Position numbers and translations under genes: made by a program
Assembly: GCF_000591035.1 (NCBI RefSeq)
Contig: NC_022521.1
Coordinates: forward strand, 558,001-622,000
Length of the DNA: 64,000 nt
Direction of reading: 5' to 3'
Origin: Aeropyrum camini SY1 = JCM 12091
Lineage (GTDB): Archaea; Thermoproteota; Thermoprotei_A; Sulfolobales; Acidilobaceae
Notes under the pieces: generated by a model
Database searches by the model: none
Seen by the model: only the letters and a program-made list of their open reading frames with translations
What the model was told of the DNA's origin: nothing
Part shown: positions 42,595-53,297 of the stretch, in pieces
How the letters are laid out: every line of letters starts with the position of its first letter
Position numbering within the stretch: position 1 is the first letter of the stretch

Positions 42595-43386
42595 CTATTT
42601 CTCCGGGGGTTCGAGCCTCTTCTCCTCTCTTCTCCCCCTTCTTCCCTTCGATTTTGGTAGGATTGAGTCTAGTATCCTGTTGTTTAGGTTGAACACGTCT
42701 TCCGCTATGACTCTTATGTATTTGTCGTCGGGGAGCACCTTCCTCCCTAGCCATGAGAACTCGAGGGCTAGGGCCTGCTTTGTAGCTTCCTTGGTTAGCC
42801 TGTCTCTCACCTCCCCCTTCTGTATGTTGTCGGCTATTTTGAAGGCTATGTAGAATCTGGCGTACTTGGAGGCCATGTCCTTGTACTCTGGGAAAGCCTC
42901 GGAGAGCCTTTTGAGCAGTGTCTTGAGCGAGTCTTGGTTTGAGAAGCCGAAGTAGACTTCGGCGAGCTTCAGTCTCAGCATCCTGGCTATAGTGTTTTCG
43001 TCGAAGCTCCCCCCGAGCAGAGTCTCGACCTTCATCCTCGCGGTTGAGGGCTCTTCCGTCAGCAGTATCTTTATGGCCTCCTCATACCTTATCTCGTCGT
43101 GGAACACCTTGTCGAAGAGCTCTGGATAATCGCTCTCCAGCCCCATGCCATACTTGCCCACCACATAGAGGCTTGCCAGCTCCTTCTCGAAAAGGTCGGG
43201 CGGGTTCGCCGCGCCCTTCAGAGGCTTTATCCTCTCCCTACTGTACACCTCCTTCAGTATCTCCACGGCCCTCTCCCGCGTGAGAGCCCCCTTCTCCCAC
43301 TCCTCGAGCAGCCTCTCCCAAACATCCATCAGTATGGATACCCTCCTCCTAATGCTGACACCCCTAGGCTTCCTCTCCACATCCAA
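42595..43386 (-). CDS. DUF2192 family protein
   Basis: Archaeal DUF2192 family; all-helical with no membrane segment. Characteristic features are the opening VSILMDVWERLLEEWE, the internal RERIKPLKG and a highly basic tail (SKGRRGRREEKRL). The tail suggests nucleic-acid or ribosome association, but no function is established. The start lies at 43386. It is convergent with the CBS regulator. Confidence 0.75.
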   Translation of the reverse strand: MDVERKPRGVSIRRRVSILMDVWERLLEEWEKGALTRERAVEILKEVYSRERIKPLKGAANPPDLFEKELASLYVVGKYGMGLESDYPELFDKVFHDEIRYEEAIKILLTEEPSTARMKVETLLGGSFDENTIARMLRLKLAEVYFGFSNQDSLKTLLKRLSEAFPEYKDMASKYARFYIAFKIADNIQKGEVRDRLTKEATKQALALEFSWLGRKVLPDDKYIRVIAEDVFNLNNRILDSILPKSKGRRGRREEKRLEPPEK

Positions 43387-43528
43387 CCACCATAGACTCC
43401 CGCAGCCCTACATGGGGACGCGCGCAACGTAACCCCTCTAGCGTGTACACCACTCTAACGGGGTGTGATCCCGTACCTTTAAAACTGAAATTCCCCTGGG
43501 GCTTCCCTCTTAGGGAGGGTGGCCGGGG

Positions 43529-43711
43529 CTGGCTAAATGGCCTCCTTTAAGGCCTGGTGTTAGGGTTGAGAGGCTTGAGAGAGGCCTGGAGGCTGGGTGC
43601 CGGGAGGGCACTCTGTATAGGGTGGATCTGGGTGGTGTTGAGAGGCTGTTGAGGATGTGTGAGTGGGTTGAGAGGGATTGTGTCTTCGAAATTGTTTGGG
43701 AGGAGGGTTAG
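43529..43711 (+). CDS. Small protein with possible CTG start, 60 residues
   Basis: The open frame runs from 43514 to the TAG at 43709-43711 with no ATG, GTG or TTG in its first third. The codons and amino-acid mix look coding for this genome ([34 protein letters not shown]). The candidate start is CTG at 43529, nine bases after gggaggg. Three cysteines lie at intervals. The last four bases overlap the stop of rpl14e on the opposite strand. It could also be a decayed gene or a longer gene with a sequencing error. Function is unknown. Confidence 0.42.
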   Translation: MAKWPPLRPGVRVERLERGLEAGCREGTLYRVDLGGVERLLRMCEWVERDCVFEIVWEEG

Positions 43712-44010
43712 AGTGTGAAGGGCGATACCCTCGCTATCCTCACAGGCTCTCTCATGAAGTCGGCCAGCCCGGCCTCCTCGATGGCTTTGAGGACCTCCTC
43801 GTCGCTCGCCCCCTTCTGGATCTCGACTTTCTTGTCGAGTATCTCGATGTGGTCTATGTTGGCCCTCCTCCTCCTAACGCCTGTGAGGCTCTTGGGCCCC
43901 GTAACGAGAACGAAGTTCTCGTCTATAATATCAACTATCACACACTTCCTACCGGCCTCCCTACCCCTAGTCTTGACGCATATCCTCCCAACCTCGACAA
44001 CCTTAGCCAT
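43708..44010 (-). CDS. rpl14e: Ribosomal protein L14e
   Basis: Large-subunit protein L14e, an archaeal/eukaryotic-type KOW/SH3 fold. Family blocks are [20 protein letters not shown] and the basic [16 protein letters not shown] five-residue-longer ATG-like start upstream (44025) is less likely; ATG at 44010 (MAKVVEVGR) gives 100 residues. It is near cmk and rpl34e on the same strand in an archaeal spc-like neighbourhood. Confidence 0.94.
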   Translation of the reverse strand: MAKVVEVGRICVKTRGREAGRKCVIVDIIDENFVLVTGPKSLTGVRRRRANIDHIEILDKKVEIQKGASDEEVLKAIEEAGLADFMREPVRIARVSPFTL

Positions 44011-44058
44011 ACTGTCCACCCACATTCGCCTAGGCCGTGCGAGGGATTTTAAGGGTTT

Positions 44059-44628
44059 TCAGAGGCCCCTCCTCCTGGCCCCCTCGAGGACTAGCCTGTA
44101 TGTGTCCTCGACGCCGTACCTGCTGGTGTCCACTATAAGGTGGAATATGGTTGTGTCGGTCACGTCGATGCCATAGTACCTCTTGAACCTCATCCTCTGG
44201 CTCCACTCCCTCTCGAGAGTCTCCACAAGCGCCCTTCTAAGGGTAACGCCGTCTCGCCGGGCTATACGCCTAACCCTAACCCACATTGGGGCTTTGACGA
44301 GCACGAGGTAGTGTGCAGTATCCTTGAGTAGCCAGGCGGCGAGATGGCTGTCTATAACCACGCCGCCCCGGGAGGCGACGCCCAGGGTCCTCCTATCAAT
44401 CTCTAAGTCTATCCTTGGATCCTCCTCGGCGAGCCTGCTCATCTCCGCCAGGCTGAGGCCCCTTTCCCGGGCTAGGCTGCGGAATATAGTTCCTGTACTG
44501 TAGTATGAGAGCCCCAGGTCCTCCGCAAGCCTCTTGGCGTAGGTGGACTTGCCGGAGCCCGGGGGCCCTGATATCACGACGACCCTGCTATCGCCTCGAA
44601 TATCAGCTCCGCTAGGCATGTGCTGCAA
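44059..44628 (-). CDS. cmk: Cytidylate kinase
   Basis: Phosphorylates CMP and dCMP to the diphosphates. The P-loop is [10 protein letters not shown], followed by [16 protein letters not shown] and [18 protein letters not shown], as in archaeal CMP kinases. Length is 189, including a roughly 15-residue N-terminal extension that overlaps rpl34e. An internal GTG near DSRVVVISG could be the true start. It is tandem with rpl34e upstream and rpl14e downstream. Confidence 0.92.
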   Translation of the reverse strand: MQHMPSGADIRGDSRVVVISGPPGSGKSTYAKRLAEDLGLSYYSTGTIFRSLARERGLSLAEMSRLAEEDPRIDLEIDRRTLGVASRGGVVIDSHLAAWLLKDTAHYLVLVKAPMWVRVRRIARRDGVTLRRALVETLEREWSQRMRFKRYYGIDVTDTTIFHLIVDTSRYGVEDTYRLVLEGARRRGL

Positions 44629-44846
44629 AGCACCCCTCCGTAGGGCCTCTCCGGCCTCTTAGCCGTCTTGCTCAGCCTCCTAACCCTGGGGGGCCTGCCT
44701 CTCGGGACCCCGCCTAGAGGCCTCCCGCACCTAGCACACCTGGCGGGCCCCGGCTTGCGCCTCTCATAGTGAACAACCGTATAGCCCCCTGGAGTCCTGC
44801 GGTAGACCCTCCTCAGGCTCCTGCTCCTCAGGGCAGGCCTGACCAC
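44574..44846 (-). CDS. rpl34e: Ribosomal protein L34e
   Basis: A 90-residue basic protein with a zinc ribbon: [10 protein letters not shown] (first pair) and LCSTCLAE (second pair). The N-terminal [15 protein letters not shown] is the family opening. The assignment fits the neighbours cmk and rpl14e, which are commonly clustered in archaea. The start is at 44846, overlapping cmk at its 3' end. Confidence 0.93.
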   Translation of the reverse strand: MVRPALRSRSLRRVYRRTPGGYTVVHYERRKPGPARCARCGRPLGGVPRGRPPRVRRLSKTAKRPERPYGGVLCSTCLAELIFEAIAGSS

Positions 44847-44888
44847 TCCGCAGCACCCAAGGATACCGCTCCTGTTAGGCGGAGGCTA

Positions 44889-46229
44889 TTAATGGATGGG
44901 CTCCGCCCTGTAGGGTAGCAGTATGGCGGCTGCAAGGAGGGCCTCGAGGCTCCCGGATGTGAGCAGTAGTGGAGCCGGGGCTCCGCAGTCAAGCCGGGAC
45001 GGTCCGAGGGGTATGGAGATGCTGTACAGGTCTAGCGCGTTGGCTAGGGATGTGAATACTATGGCCCTCCTTGTGTAGGCGATCCTACCCGCATCCTCCA
45101 CGGGGATGCACCCCCCGGTTGCGACGGCCGGCGTGGCAAGCACTGGGGAGTCGGGTATAGGGGTTGAGGTCCTAAGCTTCTCCAGAACCCCCTCCGCCGC
45201 CTCTCTCCAGGCGTGGAGCATGGACCCGAGCCTTAGCAGCTCCCTGAGCCTCTCGGGAAGCCTAGCCATACACTCCCCGCCGCAGTGCCTCCCCGCCCAC
45301 TCAGCCGCCTCCGAGAGGGTGACAGTAGCTCTAACAGGCTCCAGCGTCCTGTAGAGGCTGTGGAGCCTTATGCTGGCCGTGGAGAACGCGCCCGAGGACC
45401 TCGCCGACTCAACCTGCTCCTCATAGACGGCGCAGGCCCCGGGGTCCAGGGCTTCCCTGCAGAGGAGCCCCAGGTCCTCGGGGGTGAGTAGTGTTATGGT
45501 GGCTAAACCCTCGGCAGCGGCCCCGGCAGCCAGGATAGCCCTCTCCCCCACACCCCGGTAGCCCAGGGCCTCGAGACCCCTTATCAGGGTCTTTATGCTG
45601 AGGGAGAGGATGCCCGGTGCCTCGACGCTGGGAGCCATACCCCTGTGCCCCCTATAGTCACCCCTCCTGAGCTTCAGCCCCAAGACCCCGGTATAGCCCG
45701 CCGGTATCCTAGCCGACCCCCCGGCGTCGCTGGCCAGGGCTAGGAGGCCTGGCGCGAGCAGTGCTGTGGATGCGGCTCCCCCCGAGCTACCTCCAGTAGT
45801 GTACCTGGGGTTTCTGGGGTTTAGGGTGTCTCCTAGGACCGGGTTGAAGCCCGAGGTCCCCAGGGCTAGGATGTCCATCGAGGTCCTCGCATACGGTTTG
45901 AACCCCCTGGCCTTCAGGGCCGAGACCACCCAGGGCTCTCCACCGGTGTCGAGGGGCAGGCCTGTGCCCCAGCCCGCGGGCTCCCTGGGGAGCGGGTAGA
46001 CGTCCTTATAGCTAAGAAGCCTGTTGGGGCTGTTATCCTCGAGCCCGCCCCTGCATATTATAACGGCGTTCAGCCTCTCCAGCCTGCTGCACAGCCCCGG
46101 CTGCATACCACCCTTAGGCTCCCTCGCCTCAAACAGCTTCACCCCCCTCTCCAGGGCTGAGTCGAGTAGGCTCGAGGCGCCCCTAACGCCAGCAGCTATC
46201 GAGCCTGCAGCGGATTCCAGCCTGCCCAC
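44889..46229 (-). CDS. Amidase signature family protein (GatA-related)
   Basis: An amidase-signature enzyme with an intact Lys-Ser-Ser core: Lys in LSYKDVYP (about residue 74), Ser in TGGSSGGAAS (about 148) and the second Ser in SDAGGSARIPAGYTG. Similarity to GatA of tRNA-dependent amidation is clear, but the N-terminal and C-terminal thirds are divergent and Ala-rich. No gatB or gatC neighbour is seen, so a stand-alone amidase is also possible. It lies just before the DUF106 and adenylate kinase genes, on the same strand. Confidence 0.8.
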   Translation of the reverse strand: MGRLESAAGSIAAGVRGASSLLDSALERGVKLFEAREPKGGMQPGLCSRLERLNAVIICRGGLEDNSPNRLLSYKDVYPLPREPAGWGTGLPLDTGGEPWVVSALKARGFKPYARTSMDILALGTSGFNPVLGDTLNPRNPRYTTGGSSGGAASTALLAPGLLALASDAGGSARIPAGYTGVLGLKLRRGDYRGHRGMAPSVEAPGILSLSIKTLIRGLEALGYRGVGERAILAAGAAAEGLATITLLTPEDLGLLCREALDPGACAVYEEQVESARSSGAFSTASIRLHSLYRTLEPVRATVTLSEAAEWAGRHCGGECMARLPERLRELLRLGSMLHAWREAAEGVLEKLRTSTPIPDSPVLATPAVATGGCIPVEDAGRIAYTRRAIVFTSLANALDLYSISIPLGPSRLDCGAPAPLLLTSGSLEALLAAAILLPYRAEPIH

Positions 46230-46281
46230 AGCCAGCTACCGAAAGATATTCTGGACGTAAATACTGTTTAATGCTACCACA

Positions 46282-46710
46282 CTACACCATCTCATCCCTA
46301 TACAGGAGGGCAGCGTAGAGGAAGGAGAAGAAGTGGGCGAAGAGGGAGCTGAGCATGGGACCCTGGGGGGTGTCTATGGTGAGTAGGGGTAGCCTGTAGG
46401 GTGAGGGTATGGCTGGGACCAGTGTGAGGGCTGCCACCCCCAGTACTGTGTAGATAGCCATGAGGAGGCCGATCTTGACTATAATACTCCTGAATATAAT
46501 GCTCCTGGCCCTCCTAGCCTCAGGAGCCGCCTCCCTCAGCTTCTTAGCAGCCCTCCTACTCCTAGCCGCCTCCCTCTCAAGCTCCCTATACCTGCTCGAC
46601 ACCTCCATAGCCCACAAAACAGCCTCCCGGGGGACAAGCCTGTTGTAGAGGGTCTTGGCGAGGTAGACCGAGAGAAACCCGGTGGCTACGGGTACTAGGT
46701 AGACAACCAT
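46282..46710 (-). CDS. DUF106 membrane protein, EMC3/YidC-like insertase
   Basis: An archaeal relative of EMC3, TMCO1 and YidC/Oxa1. Three hydrophobic helices are visible (about residues 3-20, 82-100 and 118-138), with a long Arg/Glu-rich coiled segment (YRELEREAARSRRAAKKL) between the first two. This is the expected topology of the small archaeal insertases. It sits between amidase and adkA, and downstream of secY, matching the archaeal secY-adk-DUF106 arrangement. The likely role is insertion of short or simple membrane proteins. Confidence 0.85.
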   Translation of the reverse strand: MVVYLVPVATGFLSVYLAKTLYNRLVPREAVLWAMEVSSRYRELEREAARSRRAAKKLREAAPEARRARSIIFRSIIVKIGLLMAIYTVLGVAALTLVPAIPSPYRLPLLTIDTPQGPMLSSLFAHFFSFLYAALLYRDEMV

Positions 46711-46732
46711 GCCGGCCCCCGCCCCCTAGGGG

Positions 46733-48717
<1,985 letters not shown>

Positions 48718-49060
48718 GCGGATGCACCCACTAGGTGAACCCAGAATATTCCCGGGAAACCCGTGTTAAAGCCGAAGGTTAAAAACTGACAATCACCCTC
48801 GCCCAAAGGTATCACAACCCCCCCGGGTCGTTAGCCGTGGATGCTCTTGAGGGCTGTTCCGCGCCTCCCTGATTAATTATTGGCTTGTGATAATTAGATT
48901 GAGAGGATAGGCTGGGTATTAAAACGTTTAGAGCTGGGGTCTATATTGCAGCCGCTGCACCACGCCTAAATGGGCCTGTAGCTCTCGCTAATGAATAAGT
49001 ATTTTGTATGTTACATCAAATACATTCGAGTAGCTGGGTTTGTTTATTCGGGGTAATCCT
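48718..49060. other. Intergenic region between divergent secY and a hypothetical gene (about 340 bp)
   Basis: No gene was accepted here. The secY side carries a TATA-like gtttttaacc on the minus strand. The centre (about 48870-48930) is AT-rich with ttaattattgg and gtgataattag. The plus-side promoter candidate is gggtattaaaacg near 48915, and a second is nearer the ATG at 49061 (tttgtttattcg). A weak box C/D-like pattern near 48840-48930 was considered and rejected (see rejected list). Confidence 0.4.
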
Positions 49061-50062
49061 ATGAGTTATGAGGCACTGGGTGTCAGGTATGGAGAGGGAA
49101 TTCATAAGAGGATTGAAGTATCAGTAATGATCTTCAACTTGATAGTCAAGGATACTATAAAAAGCCGGGTTGGAGAGGGTAGGAGCCTAGAGGAGATTGC
49201 CAATTCCCTCTCATACCTTGACATAGCCGACAGGGGCTTCATCATGATGGTGTCTGAACTCGGAGGCGTCTACCTCTCCTCCTCCCCCCTGATAAACACT
49301 ACTGTGCTCTACCTCTCGGTGGCCAGCAGGGTTATCCAGAGGAGTGTGGAGGAGGGGTTGGAGGTTCAAAGTGTTTTCGAGAGGCTTGACAAGGCTTCCC
49401 AGCTCCTCGTTAGAGCCTTGTCACGCCTTGTGGAGGAGGGGTTCAGGCTAAGCATATCCAAGCTGGCCAAGGAGGCTTCCGGCCACAGGCTGTATATATA
49501 CGGGAGCGAGCTGTTCTCGAGGGTGGCATACCAGCAGGCCTCCTCTGAGGGTGTCGAGGCGGTATTGATAGCCGCCTCCCCCTGGGACTCTCTCATATCC
49601 AGGGTGTCGGAGGATTATGGAGCCCCCATGGTATATTATTCCAACGTTAACCTCGAGTTTGCGACCAGAGGGGGCGGAGACTTCTACGTGGCTATAGAGG
49701 CTGAGTCGATATTCGAGGACCACCTCCTAGCCCTCGCCGGATCCCGGGGAGTAGCCGCTCTAGCGGGATTGTGGGGGGGCAGCGTGGGAGCCGTCTCCAC
49801 ACCCCTAGGCCCCTCACTCTGGACGCCAGAGTTCTTCACGAGCCTAAGGACCGGCGAGATAGTGCCCTCGTACATAATGGTCACCGAGTGGGGCGAGTCC
49901 CTCACGTTCAAAGCCCTGGACCCGATACCGAGGAGGGGGGTTGAAGCTATCTACATCGGCGACGGCAAGTTCCCAAGAGATGCAGACAACATAACCTTAT
50001 CCTCCGAGTCGTCGAGGCTGGTCAGAGAGGTGCTGGAGGAGGTTTATGTCGAGGTCGGCTGA
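49061..50062 (+). CDS. Hypothetical protein, possible eIF2B/isomerase-like fold
   Basis: Not firmly recognised. The N-terminal half is helical (RSLEEIANSLSYLDIADRG). The C-terminal half has alternating strands and helices (LYIYGSELFSRVAYQQAS, VLIAASPWDSLISRVSEDYG, FYVAIEAESIFEDHLLALAGSRG). This arrangement recalls eIF2B-alpha and ribose-1,5-bisphosphate isomerase proteins, but the known active-site residues are not clear. An in-frame TTG at 49040 is possible; ATG at 49061 is preferred (333 residues). It has a separate promoter and no operon partners. Confidence 0.55.
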   Translation: MSYEALGVRYGEGIHKRIEVSVMIFNLIVKDTIKSRVGEGRSLEEIANSLSYLDIADRGFIMMVSELGGVYLSSSPLINTTVLYLSVASRVIQRSVEEGLEVQSVFERLDKASQLLVRALSRLVEEGFRLSISKLAKEASGHRLYIYGSELFSRVAYQQASSEGVEAVLIAASPWDSLISRVSEDYGAPMVYYSNVNLEFATRGGGDFYVAIEAESIFEDHLLALAGSRGVAALAGLWGGSVGAVSTPLGPSLWTPEFFTSLRTGEIVPSYIMVTEWGESLTFKALDPIPRRGVEAIYIGDGKFPRDADNITLSSESSRLVREVLEEVYVEVG

Positions 50063-50117
50063 CGGGGGGCGCATTTATTCGTAACAGCTAAATATTACTC
50101 CTCGCGGATCTAGAGTC

Positions 50118-50127
50118 AATATAAATA
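50118..50127 (+). promoter_or_regulatory. TATA box for ribB-ribC
   Basis: The sequence aatataaata is about 60 nt before the GTG at 50189. The 126-bp gap between genes is otherwise GC-rich. A short leader of about 40 nt is expected, with gggaggca near 50153-50160 too far upstream to serve as a ribosome binding site; the actual start signal is unclear. No riboswitch (FMN type) was recognised in the leader. Confidence 0.5.
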
Positions 50128-50188
50128 GATGCGTCTGGGCGCGCTCTGGCCGGGGAGGCAGGGCTAAGCTCCTGGCGAAGGTGTCTGC

Positions 50189-50908
50189 GTGTTGGAGGGC
50201 AGGTACAGGCCTAGCTTGGAGGGCTCCATAGCGAGGGCTGTCGAGTCGCTGAGGAACGGGATGCCGATTATGATATATGATGGGGACAGGCGTGAGGGCG
50301 AGGTGGACCTCGTCTACTACGCTGGCACGGTTTCCTGGAGGGAGGTCTACACCCTCAGGACGGTGGCGGGGGGCCTCATATGCTATGTGACGAGCGAGAG
50401 GGTTGGGAGGCTGCTTGGCCTCCCCTTCGCGCAGGAACTCCTCCTAACCCAGGAGAGCCTCGCACCCCTAGCCTCAAAGACGCCCAGCTATGGCGACCCC
50501 CCGGCTTTCTCCATATGGGTTAACCACGTCTCCGTGAAGACCGGGATAAGCGATGAGGACAGGGGGGTAACTATCTCTGGGCTCCACAGGGTGGTTGAGA
50601 AGGCTTATGGGGGGATGGTTGAGGAGGCCCGTAGGATGCTTGTTGAAGAGTTCATGTCGCCAGGCCACGTGCCCATACTGCTGGCCCGCAGCCTGGATAG
50701 GAGGAGGGGCCATACCGAGCTCACGGTAGCCCTGGGTAGGCTAGCGGGCCTGCCCCCGAGCTTTGTGATAGCCGAGATGCTAGGGGAGAGGTGGAGCCTG
50801 GGGCTTAGGGAGGCCGAGGCTATAGCGAGGGAGAGGAGAATACCCCTCTTGACGGGCGAGGAGATAGTGGAGGCGTGTAGCCGTGGAGAAGTGTGTTGGA
50901 GTGGCTGA
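50189..50908 (+). CDS. ribB: 3,4-dihydroxy-2-butanone-4-phosphate synthase
   Basis: Makes the four-carbon precursor of riboflavin from ribulose 5-phosphate. Catalytic blocks are MIYDGDRREGEVDLVYYAG (acidic loop), TGISDEDRGVTISG and SPGHVPILLAR. Length 239 fits the mono-functional archaeal enzyme. The start is GTG at 50189 (TTG at 50192 possible). It overlaps ribC by 26 bp, so the pair is coupled. The HPS-like and creatininase-family proteins elsewhere in the window may feed the same pathway, but this is a guess. Confidence 0.93.
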   Translation: MLEGRYRPSLEGSIARAVESLRNGMPIMIYDGDRREGEVDLVYYAGTVSWREVYTLRTVAGGLICYVTSERVGRLLGLPFAQELLLTQESLAPLASKTPSYGDPPAFSIWVNHVSVKTGISDEDRGVTISGLHRVVEKAYGGMVEEARRMLVEEFMSPGHVPILLARSLDRRRGHTELTVALGRLAGLPPSFVIAEMLGERWSLGLREAEAIARERRIPLLTGEEIVEACSRGEVCWSG

Positions 50909-51350
50909 CACCACCTTTGCCCGGGTTGACATGGGGGGCGTGGCCCTAGAGGTCCTGAGGAGGAGGCTCCCGGGCTACAGGATAGTCAGGCACACGGTGC
51001 CGGGGATAAAGGACCTGCCCGGCGCCGCCAGGAGGCTGCTGGCGATGGGCTGCGAGGGGGTTATAACCCTCGGCTGGGTGGGCCGTAGGGAGGCGGACAA
51101 GCTAAGCTACCTCGCAGCCAGCGTCGGGCTTATAATGGTTGAGGTCCTCACTGGCAAGATAGTTATAGACGTTACAGTCCACGAGGACGAGGCCGAGGAC
51201 CCCGAGGAGCTCGCGGCCATAGCTGTTGACAGGGCTAGGAAGCACGCTGAGAACCTCGCAGCACTGTTGAGGGAGGGGCCTGAGGCCCTAGTGAAGCAGG
51301 CCGGGCTGGGGCTTAGACAGGGCTACCCGGATGTGGGGCCGATAAAGTAG
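50883..51350 (+). CDS. ribC: Riboflavin synthase, archaeal type
   Basis: Archaeal riboflavin synthase, related to lumazine synthase rather than the bacterial two-domain enzyme. Blocks are GVADTTFARVDMG at the N-terminus, VRHTVPGIKDLPGAARRLL and VTLGWVGRREADKL (seen as ITLGWVGRREADKLSY). Length 155 is normal. The start is GTG at 50883, inside the end of ribB. It catalyses the dismutation of two lumazines to riboflavin. Confidence 0.92.
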   Translation: MEKCVGVADTTFARVDMGGVALEVLRRRLPGYRIVRHTVPGIKDLPGAARRLLAMGCEGVITLGWVGRREADKLSYLAASVGLIMVEVLTGKIVIDVTVHEDEAEDPEELAAIAVDRARKHAENLAALLREGPEALVKQAGLGLRQGYPDVGPIK

Positions 51351-51433
51351 AGGCTCCCTATATAGCTCCCTGCAGTCCACGTAAATAGTTAAGGGCATAT
51401 GAACCCCGGGAGTTTAGGGGTGCGTCTAGAGGC

Positions 51434-52536
51434 ATGGTTGAGGAGGCTGTCGACGCGAGGAGCATGGGGGCTAGGTTCATAGAGAGGGTCAAGTCCATAT
51501 GCGGCAACACCTCCCGGATACTCTATAAGTACGACGAGCCCACAGACCCTAGACACGGCTACATACCCCCCGAGAGGCCGCTGGAGGTTTACCTCAGGTA
51601 CGGCATGATAGTGGTGGACAAGCCTCCGGGGCCGACGAGCCACGAGGTGGTGGCGTGGATAAAGAGAATGCTGGGAGTATCCAGGGCGGGCCACGGGGGG
51701 ACCCTAGAGCCCCAGCCAGCCCTCTGGGGGCTGCGGGGCGGGGATATCCTAAGGTAACCGGAGTGCTCCCCGTGGCCCTGGAGAGGATGACGAGGATCAT
51801 AGGGACGGTGATGCACAGCAGCAAGGAGTACGTGTGCGTGATGCAGCTGCACAGGCCCGTGGAGGAGGGGAGGCTGAGGGAGGTCCTCAGGCTTTTCGAG
51901 GGGGAGATATACCAGAAGCCGCCTCTGAGGAGCAGCGTGAAGAGGGCTCTGAGGACGAGGAGGATATTCAGGATAGAGCTGCTAGAGTACACAGGGAAGT
52001 ACGCCCTGCTGAGGGTGGACTGCGAGGCCGGGACGTACATGAGGAAGCTCTGCTGGGACATAGGGCTGGTGCTCGGCGTTGGGGCGCACATGAGGGAGCT
52101 TAGGAGGGTTAGGACAGGCCCCTTCAGCGAGGACAGCGGCCTCATGGTGAGGCTGGACGACGTGGCCTATGCCGTCATAAGGTGGCGGGAGGAGGGTAAG
52201 GACGACCTTCTAAGGAGGGTGGTCATACCCGGGGAGTATAGCGTGTGCCACATACCCAAGGTGCTCGTGAGGGACTCCGCGGTAGAGAGCCTAACACACG
52301 GGGCCCAGCTAGCCGCTCCTGGCGTGGCCGCTGTGGAGGAGGGGGTGGAGAAGGGGGGTATGGTCGCCCTGATGACCCTCAAGGGCGAGCTCATAGGCCT
52401 GGGGAAAGCCCTAGCGAGCGCGGAGGAGATTCTCCAGGCTGAGAGGGGTATAGTGGTGGGCCCCACCAGGATAATAATGGAGAGGGGCCTCTACCCGAGG
52501 ATGTGGAAACGCCAGCAGACCCCCCAGGGGGCTTAG
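51434..52536 (+). CDS. cbf5: tRNA/rRNA pseudouridine synthase Cbf5 (dyskerin/TruB), split by an intron
   Basis: Catalytic subunit of archaeal H/ACA RNPs and a tRNA pseudouridine-55 synthase. Exon 1 (51434-51708) holds [20 protein letters not shown] and ends inside the catalytic block. Exon 2 (51747-52536) resumes with [19 protein letters not shown]. Joined, the junction gives [15 protein letters not shown] with the catalytic Asp (residue 92) formed by the ga of exon 1 plus the t of exon 2. The product has 354 residues. The C-terminal PUA domain starts near [24 protein letters not shown]. The start is ATG at 51434. Without splicing the reading frame breaks just there. Confidence 0.95.
51709..51746 (+). 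other. Archaeal intron in cbf5 pre-mRNA (38 nt)
   Basis: The 38-nt segment is 3n+2 long, which is exactly the shift needed to join the two frames. Removal from 51709 or 51708 gives the same spliced sequence, so the cut sites have one base of ambiguity. A 4-bp helix cccc (51710-51713) with gggg (51740-51743) is flanked by bulge-like bases (gag and ata). This suggests a bulge-helix-bulge target for the tRNA splicing endonuclease. The outer exon helix is weak or relaxed (cc and tag with cta and gg, one mismatch). A cbf5 intron is known from A. pernix and Sulfolobus. Confidence 0.9.
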
Positions 52537-52553
52537 GGCTAGGAGGAGCGGGG

Positions 52554-53297
52554 GTGTGGGCTGTGAGGAAGCCTGTCCACCTCGAGGCCGGCCCCGGGGA
52601 TATAGCCCCCCTCGCCGTGGCGGTCGGCGACCCCGGGAGGGCTGACAGGCTGGCCTCCAGCCTACTAGAGGACGCCAGGCTAGTCTCCTCAGCCAGGGGG
52701 CTTAGGGTCTACACCGGATCCTTCAACGGCTCCGAGGTGACGATAGCCACCCACGGCATAGGCGGGCCCTCCGCCGCCATCGTATTCGAGGAGCTGAGGA
52801 TGCTGGGGGCCGAGGTTATGGTGAGGCTGGGCACCTCAGGCGGCCTCTCCAAGGACCTTAGGCTGGGGGACGTGGTTGTGGCTGCGGGGGCCGGCTGCTA
52901 CTGGGGCGCGGGGGGGAGCATACAGTACGCGGGGGAGAGGCCCATATGCCTCCCAGCCTCCCCCGACCCCCTCCTCACCTCGAGGATATACAGGGGCCTC
53001 TACACCAGGCTTGGGGGGAGGGTGGTGCTAGCCCCCGTCCTCTCCAGCGACGCCTTCTACGCCGAGACTCCCGAGGCGGCGGGTAGGTGGAGCAGCCTGG
53101 GTATGGCGGCTGTGGAGATGGAGCTCCACACGCTCTTCAGCCTATCATGGATACGGGGCTTCCGCTCGGCTGGCGTGTTGATAGTCTCCGACCTGCTCCA
53201 CACCGGGGGGTTCGAGCGGATAGACCCCGGGGAGCTTGCAGGGAGGGAGGTTGAGGTTGGTAAAGCTCTTCTCGAGGTCCTCACAGGAGAAGTCTAG
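52554..53297 (+). CDS. Nucleoside phosphorylase (PNP/uridine phosphorylase family)
   Basis: A phosphorylase that splits nucleosides to base and ribose 1-phosphate. Family blocks are VAVGDPGRADRLASSL, ATHGIGGPSAAIVFEELR, VRLGTSGGLSKDLRLGDVVV and the C-terminal VEMELHTLFSLS followed by LIVSDLLHTGG. An upstream ATG at 52503 overlaps cbf5, but GTG at 52554 has a well-placed aggaggagcg (52541-52550), so 247 residues is preferred. Purine versus uridine specificity is not decidable by eye. Confidence 0.9.
   Translation: MWAVRKPVHLEAGPGDIAPLAVAVGDPGRADRLASSLLEDARLVSSARGLRVYTGSFNGSEVTIATHGIGGPSAAIVFEELRMLGAEVMVRLGTSGGLSKDLRLGDVVVAAGAGCYWGAGGSIQYAGERPICLPASPDPLLTSRIYRGLYTRLGGRVVLAPVLSSDAFYAETPEAAGRWSSLGMAAVEMELHTLFSLSWIRGFRSAGVLIVSDLLHTGGFERIDPGELAGREVEVGKALLEVLTGEV

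Noticed and set aside
48840-48930. Possible box C/D small RNA in the gap before the 49061 gene
   Set aside because: Box C-like (gtggatg, tgtgataa) and box D-like (ctga, ctgg) motifs exist but both deviate from consensus and spacing is too long.
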